From the NCBI GenBank assembly GCA_012523185.1, contig JAAYIY010000042.1, positions 1 to 39,356 on the forward strand: a stretch of DNA of 39,356 bases, in the 5' to 3' direction. Shown here piece after piece: positions 26,662 through 34,500 of the stretch. Below the pieces are notes generated by a model. It ran no database searches. It was not told where the DNA came from and saw nothing but the letters and a program-made list of their open reading frames with translations. Source of the stretch: Clostridiales bacterium. GTDB taxonomy: Bacteria; Bacillota; Clostridia; Oscillospirales; Acutalibacteraceae. Within the stretch, counting starts at the first letter, position 1, and every line of letters begins with the position of its first letter. A program made the translations under genes and the position numbers.

Positions 26662-27780
26662 ATGAAAAAGATGAGACAGTCTTGGAAGGGTGTTATGTCA
26701 CCGCGCGTGCGCTTCAACAACCAGATGCATTACCTTCCGTTTGACCGCACAGTAAACATGGAGTTCGGGTATTGGTCCGACAATTATGAGACTTGGAGTT
26801 TTTTTGCCGACAATGGGATTAAAAACGAAAAACAAGCCGACGACTTTTTTTCATTTGAACCGCCTGAGTCCGTCGGGGGGCATTACTGGCTTAATCCCGG
26901 TTTTCAATATCAAGTTCTGTCAGAAACAAACGACAAAATAATTTCAATCAACTCAGACGGGCTCATAAACGAGGCTCCAAAGGACGGTCACTCCACCATC
27001 CCGCGCTGCATCAAATCCTCCGTCGAAACTCCCGACGACTGGAAAAAGGTAAAAAAAGAAAAGTTTCTTCGCGACGACCCCGTGCGAAAACCCGACGTCG
27101 GCGCCTTGACCGCAAAATTTCCCGCCGACAGGGATTTTCCTGTTGGTGTAAATGTCGGCTCCATGATTGGAAAAACACGCGACCTGCTGACGCTTGAAGG
27201 GCTTTCATATGCCGTTGCCGATTACCCCGGCATGGTGGAGGACATGGTTGAGACGCAATGCGCTCTTGTCGAAGATTATTTAGATGCCGTTCTCCCTCAT
27301 GTACAGTTTGATTTTGCTTCCGGCTGGGAAGATATCTGCTGCAAAAACGGCCCCCTTATTTCGATGGATTTCTTTATAAACGCCGTCGTTCCGCGCTACA
27401 AAAGGATCGGGGAAAAGCTGCGGAGTTACGGCATTGATATTTGGTATACCGACTGCGACGGAGATGTCCGCCCCCTGCTGCCGTACTTTCTTGAAAGCGG
27501 CATCAACTGTCTTTTCCCTTACGAGGTCAATTCCTGCGCACATCCCGCCGAGCTTTTAGGTGAATACGGCAAGGAGCTGCGCATTATGGGCGGATTTGAC
27601 AAAATGAAGATGATAGAGGGCAAGGAATCAATAAAAAAATATATGGAAAGCATTGTGCCGATTGTCGAAAGGGGAGGATACATACCTTTTTGCGATCACA
27701 GATGCCCGCCAGATGTGACGGCTGAAAATTATCTGTATTATCTTGACCTGAAAAAAGAAATGTTTGGATGGATTAAGTAA
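26662..27780 (+). CDS. UroD-family methyltransferase-like protein, first copy
   Basis: 372 residues of the uroporphyrinogen-decarboxylase superfamily, in the corrinoid-linked branch rather than haem synthesis. Late motifs fit the family: IMGGFDKMKMIEGK near 315-328 and GGYIPFCDHRCPPDV then NYLYYLDLKKEMFG at the end. Where MtaA/MtbA enzymes have a His-x-Cys zinc ligand pair, this protein has TDCDGD with Cys265 but Asp in place of His. It starts two bases after the corrinoid-protein stop and its own stop overlaps the next start (TAATG). A methyl-transfer role is inferred from the neighbour; the substrate is unknown. Confidence 0.8.
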   Translation: MKKMRQSWKGVMSPRVRFNNQMHYLPFDRTVNMEFGYWSDNYETWSFFADNGIKNEKQADDFFSFEPPESVGGHYWLNPGFQYQVLSETNDKIISINSDGLINEAPKDGHSTIPRCIKSSVETPDDWKKVKKEKFLRDDPVRKPDVGALTAKFPADRDFPVGVNVGSMIGKTRDLLTLEGLSYAVADYPGMVEDMVETQCALVEDYLDAVLPHVQFDFASGWEDICCKNGPLISMDFFINAVVPRYKRIGEKLRSYGIDIWYTDCDGDVRPLLPYFLESGINCLFPYEVNSCAHPAELLGEYGKELRIMGGFDKMKMIEGKESIKKYMESIVPIVERGGYIPFCDHRCPPDVTAENYLYYLDLKKEMFGWIK

Positions 27781-28736
27781 TGACAAAAAAGGAGCGTTTC
27801 ACAGCGGCACTTCTGCGAAAGATACCCGACAGGATTCCGACTTTTGAGCTTGAATTTCAGCTTGAGGACGAAATTTTCGGCCGTTCATTCGACTATTCAC
27901 TAATAAGCCGTGAAAATCTTTCATCATGCGGCGCCCGTGAATACGATAAAATATTGCATGAGCTGGCCGAACACAATGCCGATCTTTTTTTAAACAAGCT
28001 TGATTATGACTGCATTCCGCTTTGCGGACCTCAAAACCCCGACTTAGAAAAAGATTTGACAGAATACATAAAGATTTTGCGTAAGCTTGTCGGCGAGGAT
28101 GTCTGCATGTGGTTTCACGGCGACGGCACATACAGCATACCCGACGGCAATGAAATGTATGAGTTTGCGTACAGCCTTGCGGATGATTTTGAGGGCGTTC
28201 TTGAAAAGGCGGCTCAAAAAGCCGACGCGGCAATTGAGCGAAACAAAAGATATGCCGATGCCGGAGTCGACATTTTCGGTCTTTGCAGTGACTACTGCTA
28301 CAATTCCGGTCCGTTTGTGTCTCCGGAAATGTTTTCTGAAATTATTTTCCCTTACCTGTCAAAAATAATCGAAGAAATCAGAAAAATGGGTTGTTACGCG
28401 ATAAAGCACACCGATGGAAACATAATGCCCATAATCGACATGCTTGTCGATTCAAACCCGCACGCGCTTCACTCTCTTGACCCAATGGCGGGCGTTGACA
28501 TCAAGCTTGTCAAGGAAAGATACGGCGGCAAGGTTGCTCTTTGCGGCAATGTAAACTGCGCGTTGCTCCAGACAGGCACCGATGACGAAGTCAGGGAAAG
28601 CATTGACTACTGCTTAACCTACGGAAAACCAAACGGCGGATACATATTCTGCACAAGTAATGTTGCTTTCAAGGGTATGCCGCCGGAGCGATACAACATG
28701 ATGCTCGAAATCTGGAAGCAAAACAGAGACTATTGA
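27780..28736 (+). CDS. UroD-family methyltransferase-like protein, second copy
   Basis: 318 residues. UroD-superfamily barrel starting with TKKERFTAALLRKIPDRIP, a common start for MtaA-like proteins, and containing IKHTDGNIMPI (His210, Asp212), HSLDPMAGVDI and VALCGNVNCALL. The zinc-site position has His-Thr-Asp instead of His-x-Cys. It shares the fold but little direct similarity with the preceding protein, so the two are not a recent duplication. Together with the corrinoid protein they form a three-gene cassette. No terminator is evident after it. Confidence 0.82.
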   Translation: MTKKERFTAALLRKIPDRIPTFELEFQLEDEIFGRSFDYSLISRENLSSCGAREYDKILHELAEHNADLFLNKLDYDCIPLCGPQNPDLEKDLTEYIKILRKLVGEDVCMWFHGDGTYSIPDGNEMYEFAYSLADDFEGVLEKAAQKADAAIERNKRYADAGVDIFGLCSDYCYNSGPFVSPEMFSEIIFPYLSKIIEEIRKMGCYAIKHTDGNIMPIIDMLVDSNPHALHSLDPMAGVDIKLVKERYGGKVALCGNVNCALLQTGTDDEVRESIDYCLTYGKPNGGYIFCTSNVAFKGMPPERYNMMLEIWKQNRDY

Positions 28737-28818
28737 CAAAAAACAAAAGCATGCGAAAACGTCAGCCAAAAGTACGCCGAAACACGATGTTAAAAAAGAG
28801 TTAAAATGTGAAATCGGG

Positions 28819-28847
28819 TTGACATTTTTTAATTAGGGTTGTAAAAT
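28819..28847 (+). promoter_or_regulatory. Promoter of the GMP synthase subunit gene
   Basis: TTGACA (28819-28824), a 17-base spacer and TAAAAT (28842-28847). The predicted start near 28854 leaves a leader of about 140 bases before the coding start. Confidence 0.8.
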
Positions 28848-28863
28848 AAATTGTTGAATAAAG

Positions 28864-28947
28864 GCGTTCATTATCGAAATGTCTGAAAACGACTTGAATA
28901 ATGCGCGTCTTTTTTAATTCGTTGCTTGCTGCAAGACGCAGTTTTTC
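28864..28947 (+). promoter_or_regulatory. Attenuator-like structured leader of guaA
   Basis: Two stem-loops. The first pairs GCG/CATTAT (28864-28866 / 28869-28874) with ATAATGCGC (28898-28906). The second pairs GCGTCTT (28905-28911) with AAGACGC (28933-28939) and is followed by AGTTTTT, so it looks like a terminator. The stems share two bases and cannot both form completely. No known purine aptamer core was recognised. Confidence 0.35.
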
Positions 28948-28995
28948 CAATCATAATATTGATTTAGTGACATAATTAAGAAAGGGGAATTTCCA

Positions 28996-29931
28996 ATGCG
29001 GGATTATCTTGATAAACAATTAAAGGAAATTCGAGAAAAGGTTGGCGACGGTCGTGTTCTTTTAGGGCTTTCCGGAGGTGTTGATTCTTCTGTGTGCGCC
29101 GCGCTTTTATCAGAAGCTGTTGGCGACAGATTATATTGTGTATATATTGACCACGGCTTCATGCGCAAAAATGAAACCGACGAGGTAAAACAAGCTTTTG
29201 CCGGGCGAAATCTTAACTTTATACATGTTGATGCGGGAACAAGATTTTTAAGCCGACTGAAAGGCATATCAGACCCGGAGAAGAAGCGCAAGCTCATCGG
29301 AAATGAGTTTGCAAAGGTCTTTGAGGAAGAGGCTAAAAAATACGGCAACGCGTCCTTTTTGGCGCAGGGGACAATTCGCGCCGACATAATTGAGTCCGGG
29401 AAAAACAAGTCAACGGTCATAAAAAGTCATCATAACGTCGGAGGACTTCCAAAAGAGCTTGGGTTTGTCGGCGTAATCGAGCCGCTTTCAGAGCTTTTTA
29501 AAGAGGATGTCAGGCATCTGGGAAGAATTCTCGGTCTGCCCAAAAGCCTTGTCGAGCGCCAGCCTTTTCCCGGACCGGGGCTTGCAATAAGGGTTATCGG
29601 CGAAATAACAAAAGAAAAGCTTGACATTTTGAGAGAAGCCGACTTTATCCTGCGTGACGAGTTTTCAAATTCACAAGCTAAAGTCGATCAATATTTGTGC
29701 GTGCTGACAAACACAAGAAGCGTCGGAATAAGAGACGGTTTGAGGTCCTATGATTACACCGTCGCCATAAGAGCCGTTAAGACAAACGATTTTATGTCCT
29801 GCGAATACGCGAAACTGCCCTATGACCTGCTGTCAAAAATCTCATCACGCATCACAAGCGAGGTTCAGGGAGTAAACAGAGTCGTGTATGACATCACAAA
29901 CAAACCCCCCGCGACAATAGAGTGGGAGTAG
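28996..29931 (+). CDS. guaA: GMP synthase, ATP-pyrophosphatase subunit (stand-alone)
   Basis: 311 residues. The PP-loop is LSGGVDSSV (Ser26-Ser32), followed by the synthase-specific ESGKNKSTVIKSHHN and RQPFPGPGLAIRV; it ends with the dimerisation domain and the terminal PPATIEWE. It converts XMP to GMP using ATP and ammonia. The N-terminal glutaminase domain found in most bacterial GuaA (about 200 residues) is missing; the ATG at 28996 has AAAGGGG upstream and no glutaminase coding is found in any frame before it. This is therefore a split-type enzyme, as in archaea, needing a separate glutaminase subunit or free ammonia. Confidence 0.93.
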   Translation: MRDYLDKQLKEIREKVGDGRVLLGLSGGVDSSVCAALLSEAVGDRLYCVYIDHGFMRKNETDEVKQAFAGRNLNFIHVDAGTRFLSRLKGISDPEKKRKLIGNEFAKVFEEEAKKYGNASFLAQGTIRADIIESGKNKSTVIKSHHNVGGLPKELGFVGVIEPLSELFKEDVRHLGRILGLPKSLVERQPFPGPGLAIRVIGEITKEKLDILREADFILRDEFSNSQAKVDQYLCVLTNTRSVGIRDGLRSYDYTVAIRAVKTNDFMSCEYAKLPYDLLSKISSRITSEVQGVNRVVYDITNKPPATIEWE

Positions 29932-29986
29932 GTGTCGTAAATGCCTGTTTTTGACGGCATGGGGCGAATAACCGCAAACTGAAATC

Positions 29987-30030
29987 AAGGGCAAACGTTA
30001 CATTTCAAGTTGTAATGTTTGCTCTTTCCT
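29987..30030 (+). terminator. Terminator-like hairpin after guaA
   Basis: AAGGGCAAACGTTACA (29987-30002) and TGTAATGTTTGCTCTT (30011-30026) form a 16-bp stem with two non-Watson-Crick positions and an 8-nt loop; the tail TCCTTT is only moderately T-rich. Confidence 0.6.
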
Positions 30031-30059
30031 TTGACAAACCTGTTTGAATATTCTATAAT
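30031..30059 (+). promoter_or_regulatory. Perfect consensus sigma-A promoter before the methyltransferase
   Basis: TTGACA (30031-30036), a 17-base spacer and TATAAT (30054-30059), an exact match to the housekeeping consensus, about 235 bases before the next gene start. Confidence 0.85.
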
Positions 30060-30299
30060 ATATGTAGCAAATTTTATTTGATCTGCGGTGATAAAATCAG
30101 TTAGCTTTAAAAGACGGATACTTTTATCAGGCACATAATGATAATTTTTAAACTTGCGGATATGACAGAAAAATCACTTCAAACATTTGAGACAAACTAA
30201 TCGGATATTGATTAAAAGAGAAATAAGCGTCGGTGATATTGAGCGTGGCGGCGCGTAAGTTAATTGTTGTTTTTCGCTCGAAGAAACGTGAGAATAAAT

Positions 30300-31190
30300 A
30301 TGACTGTTAAACCTTTTGTTAAATGGGCAGGCGGAAAGAGTCGGCTTTTAGAATATATTCGTGAAAACTTTCCTGCCGAACTCGGCAAGTCTGTTAGCAG
30401 ATACTGCGAACCGTTTGTCGGCGGCGGTGCGGTTCTGTTTGATATCCTTACAAGATATTCTGTCAGTGAAGTGCTTATTAACGATATAAATGCAGAGCTG
30501 ATAAACACATATAGGATAATAAAAGAAACGCCAAAAGATTTGATCGCCGATTTAACTGTGATGCAAGAAAAATTTTGGTCATTGGACACGGAGAAAAGAA
30601 AAAAATATTACTATGACAAGCGCGAACGCTTTAACTGCTTAAAAGCAAACGGTGATGAAGCGGCGAATCCTGAAAAAGCTGCGCTTTTTATCTTTCTCAA
30701 CAAAACTTGCTTCAACGGACTGTATCGTGTCAACAAAAACGGACTTTTTAACGTTCCTGTCGGCGCATATAAAAAGCCGCTAATTTGCGATTTGAAAAGC
30801 TTAAACAACATCAGCAAACTGCTGCAAAAGGTTACAATCATGTGCGGTGATTATAAGCAGTGTCTTGATTTTGCCGATGAAAAAGCTTTTTATTATATTG
30901 ATCCGCCTTATCGCCCGCTTACCGAAACAGCAAGCTTTACCGCCTATACAAAGGTCGGTTTTACAGATAAAGAGCAAATTGAGCTGGGGTGTTTTGTTGA
31001 TAAACTGACAACCAAGGGAACAAGAGTTGTTATCAGCAATTCTGATCCTAAGAACAGCGATATTAATGATGACTTTTTCGATGAACTTTACAGCAAATAT
31101 AACATATCACGGGTGACGGCAAAACGCATGATAAATTGCAACGGTGATAGCCGTGGAAATGTAAGCGAACTATTAATTTCAAATTATTAA
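30300..31190 (+). CDS. dam: DNA adenine methyltransferase, D12 (Dam) class
   Basis: 296 residues. Motifs in order: PFVKWAGGKSRL near the N-terminus and FVGGGAVLFD (39-48) for S-adenosylmethionine binding, NKNGLFNVPVGAYKKP characteristic of the Dam/DpnM group, and the catalytic DPPY (201-204). It methylates the N6 of adenine, probably in GATC, a specificity inferred from the family. ATG at 30300 is chosen because the preceding in-frame codons carry no ribosome-binding site; GTGAG (30288-30292) is a weak one. No restriction endonuclease is encoded nearby, so it is an orphan or the remnant of a DpnII-type system. The region is AT-richer than its surroundings, suggesting acquisition by transfer. 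Confidence 0.9.
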   Translation: MTVKPFVKWAGGKSRLLEYIRENFPAELGKSVSRYCEPFVGGGAVLFDILTRYSVSEVLINDINAELINTYRIIKETPKDLIADLTVMQEKFWSLDTEKRKKYYYDKRERFNCLKANGDEAANPEKAALFIFLNKTCFNGLYRVNKNGLFNVPVGAYKKPLICDLKSLNNISKLLQKVTIMCGDYKQCLDFADEKAFYYIDPPYRPLTETASFTAYTKVGFTDKEQIELGCFVDKLTTKGTRVVISNSDPKNSDINDDFFDELYSKYNISRVTAKRMINCNGDSRGNVSELLISNY

Positions 31191-31224
31191 ATGATAAATA
31201 GGCACTATAAAAAAGGAGGATACT

Positions 31225-31404
31225 ATGCCATATAAAATATATGCCGAATGTCCGTGTTGCAGAAAAACAGCCAATGGGGTTGATGAAATAGAGCGATTGT
31301 TTGGTTGGAGAATACCTGGTGATAAAACAATACCTCAATCATATTGTAGAAAATGCCGTTCAGCTCATTGTGAATCCGGCAAACCCTGCAAAGTTAAAAT
31401 GTAG
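31225..31404 (+). CDS. Small Cys-rich, probably zinc-binding protein
   Basis: 59 residues (MPYKIYAECPCCRK at the start). It has a CPCC pair near residues 9-12 and CRKC (44-47) plus two further Cys at 51 and 56, consistent with a small zinc ribbon. An excellent AAAGGAGG (31212-31219) sits before the ATG. It begins 34 bases after the methyltransferase stop, so it is probably co-transcribed. I do not recognise a named family. Its location next to an orphan methyltransferase in an AT-rich patch suggests it travelled with it, perhaps as a phage or modification-associated accessory protein. Confidence 0.65.
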   Translation: MPYKIYAECPCCRKTANGVDEIERLFGWRIPGDKTIPQSYCRKCRSAHCESGKPCKVKM

Positions 31405-31460
31405 TGCCTGCTTATATGGGGAAGCAAAGATTATGAAATACTTGGTATACCTATATGTTC

Positions 31461-31489
31461 TTGACAGGCTGTTTTATTTATTTTATAAT
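31461..31489 (+). promoter_or_regulatory. Perfect consensus promoter of the S8 protease gene
   Basis: TTGACA (31461-31466), a 17-base spacer and TATAAT (31484-31489), exactly consensus. The transcript would begin about 55 bases before the protease ATG, which has AAAGGAGA upstream. Confidence 0.88.
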
Positions 31490-31550
31490 TTATGTATATA
31501 CTTGCGATCTTATGTGAATGTGAATAAGTTTAAATAAAGGAGATGCCCAA

Positions 31551-34500
31551 ATGAAACACCGTCTTGTTTTTAATAAATTATTTTCTGTCCTTTTTGCCGC
31601 TGTCTTAATCGGATGCCCTAATATCGTGCTTGCTAAGGCGGCAGATAAAAAATGCGAGCTTGTCAATGTCCCTTCTGACGAAGGAGTCTTTGATTTGCGC
31701 GACGAAGATGAAAAGGTTACCGTAATCATTGAGCTTGATTCAAAACCCTTGCTGGAGCGCAACGCCGATATTATTTCCGGGGGATGCTTCACAAAGGCGG
31801 CGCTTAATATGCGTGACTCGCTTCTTTCCGAGCAGGAGGAGGTGCGCGGCAAAATAATTGACAAGCTTGACCGCGGCGGAGAGCTTGATCTGATTTATTC
31901 ATACACAGTTTTGACAAACGCATTCGCCACGGAAATGAGTGTCGGGCAGATTGCAAAAGCCGCTTCCGTTGACGGTGTGAGGTCAGTTTATATCGCGCCT
32001 GAGTTTGAAGCGCTTGAAGAAGTCGAGGGCAGTTCTGAAGCGTCTTTTAATCATACCTTAAGCCTGTCCGGCGAAGCGGAATATACGGGCAAAGGCACTG
32101 TTATCTCCATTATCGACACAGGAATTGATTTGGGGCATGACGCTTTTGCCAACGCTCCCGATTCACCAAAGATTTTGCTGTCGGATATATCCGGAGTGCT
32201 GGGCGGTCTCAATGCTTTCGCTTCATCGGGAAAGGGCGCCGCATCATACTTTTACAGTGATAAGATACCGTTTTACTACAATTACGCCAACAAGGATTTT
32301 AATGTTTCTCACGTCAACGTCGCCGCGGGCGATCATGGCACACACGTTGCGGGAATTGCGGCGGGCTGTGCAAAAGACAGTGAGGGAAACACGACTTTTT
32401 CCGGTGTCGCCCCCGATGCGCAGATAATTGTAATGAAAGTGTTTAAAAGCTCTGTGGGCGGCTCGACGGGAGCCGGAATGGCGGACTTGATTGCCGCTAT
32501 CGAGGACTCACTTCTCCTTGGCGCCGATGTCATAAATTACAGCCTCGGTTCTGTCGGCGGGTTCAGCTACTCCGGTCAGTCCCCGGCGTTTTACAATATT
32601 TTTGACGATCTTAACGACGCGGGAATCGCCGCCGTTTCCGCCGCGGGAAACTCATACACATCGGGATACGGCAACAAATTCGGAAACGATTTGAGTTTGG
32701 CGTCCAATCCCGATAACGGCTCAATCGCCACGCCCGCGTCTTTTAACAACAATTTTGCCGTGGCAAGCTTTAACACAAAAGGTTACATTGTTTTTGACGG
32801 GATCGAAATGGAGTTCACAAACAACTATTCCGACTATTCCAGAAATATGATGCGGTATTTAAACAGTTCGCTTGGCGTTTCACTTCTTCGGGATTCATCA
32901 GGCACGCTTCTTACCGGCACGGAAAGCGAGTTTGCCGCCTGGGCTCAAAGCTGCGGAATAAGCGGTAAATTTGTCATGGTGCGCCGCGGGCAAAACTTCA
33001 TGGACACTGTCTTTCTTGCCGAAACATATGGGGCAATCGGGCTTATTGTGTGCAACAACAGAGCCGGAGCGCTTTCCAATATGGCGGAAAACACATCTGT
33101 TTCCATACCTGCCGTGTTTATTTCCCAAGAAAACGGCGACTATATTGTCGAAAACTTTGATTCTTGTCAAAGCATAACAGTATCCTGCTCCGAAAACGGT
33201 CAGATGTCCGATTTTTCATCAGTCGGAGTGACGCCGGAGCTTCAGCTTAAACCGGAGATTTCCGCTGTCGGCGGCGCTGTTTTTTCCGCTACTGACAACA
33301 ATACTTACGGTCTGAAGTCAGGCACATCCATGGCCGCCCCTTATTTCTCCGGCTCATATGCCGTAATTCTTCAATATCTGAACGACGAACACCCAACTTA
33401 TATGTCGGGCTTAACGGCCGGTGAAAAAAAGTCTTTTGCACAACACCTTTTGATGTCTACCGCCAAGCCCATGACAGATGAAGCAACTTCAGCGTTTTTC
33501 TCACCGAGGCGTCAAGGCGCCGGAGCCGTTGATTTTGAAGCGGCGATGCAATCAAAGGCTGTTTTGATGTCTTCTGATTTGTCAATGCCGAAGCTTAGTC
33601 TCGGTGACGACAAGGGCAAAACCGGCGTTTACACAATGTCCTTTGCAGTGATTAATTTTTCTGATGTGCCGCTGCAATATTCGGCATCCGCAACCGTTTT
33701 GACAGAGGTTGCAAAGACAGAGACTGTGAATTATCAAACTGATTCGTTTGATGATGTTTCGGGCGAATATGAGACAGTCGAACTGACTGAAAAGTTTATG
33801 TCCGGCAGCTCAATGGATATCACGTCCTTTTGTTCTGTGTCAATGAGCGATAGCGGAAACATATCTGTTCCCGCCGGCACAAGCAAGATTGTCACAGTGA
33901 CGGTCACTGTCGGCTCGGCTGTCAAAAGCTATCTGGACAGCAATTTTGAAAACGGTATTTATATAGACGGATTTATAACGCTCGACGGCGGCGGCGCTGA
34001 TTTATCAATCCCTTACCTTGCGTTTTACGGCGATTGGACTAAAGCGCCGATACTTGACGACGGCATATGGCAGGACACTCTTGCGGGGGAGCAAAATTAT
34101 CCGTCCTTTGGCACGAGCGCCGTGCATACTTTCACCAAAGCTCCGTTGCGAAACCTTTCCGAGCTTCATAAAATCGGCTCAAACTACAACCTGCCAAACC
34201 GCGATGCGTTTGTTTCGCATGGAATAACCTTTAATGCTGACCGCAGCTCGCTCTCCTCACGCTCGGCAAGACCCGACGCCACTTCTGATCAGCTTTGGAA
34301 CAGCACCGTCTATAAAACTGAATCATATCTTTTAAGAAGCGCTTCGCTGCTTTATAAAGTCACAAACGCCAATACAGGCGAGATATATTCTTTTGCGACT
34401 ATCAACCAGGTCCCCAAAACCTACCTGAAAAGCTCAACCGGAGAAATAATTTATGCCGGATTCAACTCCGCCGAAGGGTTTTCCTGGAGCGGCAAATCAC

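Larger units (their letters stand above)
29932..30299 (+). other. Gene-free region between guaA and the adenine methyltransferase
   Basis: A stretch of 368 bases, clearly more AT-rich than the surrounding genes. It holds the guaA terminator, a perfect consensus promoter and a leader of about 230 bases with a TGATAAAA/TTTTATCA inverted repeat (30090-30097 / 30122-30129). Two tiny frames occur: 30138-30200 (20 codons) and 30208-30258 (16 codons, TTG start), neither with a good ribosome-binding site. They may be remnants of a decayed gene. Confidence 0.5.

Noticed and set aside
28854-28995. Purine (guanine) riboswitch upstream of guaA
   Set aside because: The conserved purine aptamer junction sequences are absent; only generic stem-loops are seen.
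28737-28995. A missing glutaminase domain of GuaA encoded upstream by frameshift
   Set aside because: No glutaminase-like residues (for example the GGP or CxGxQ motifs) in any frame of this stretch.
30138-30200. Twenty-codon frame in the methyltransferase leader
   Set aside because: No ribosome-binding site and no recognisable sequence; listed only as a possible remnant.
31301-31537. Plus-strand frame of 78 codons before the protease gene
   Set aside because: It overlaps the small Cys-rich gene in another frame, has no ribosome-binding site, and runs through the protease promoter.
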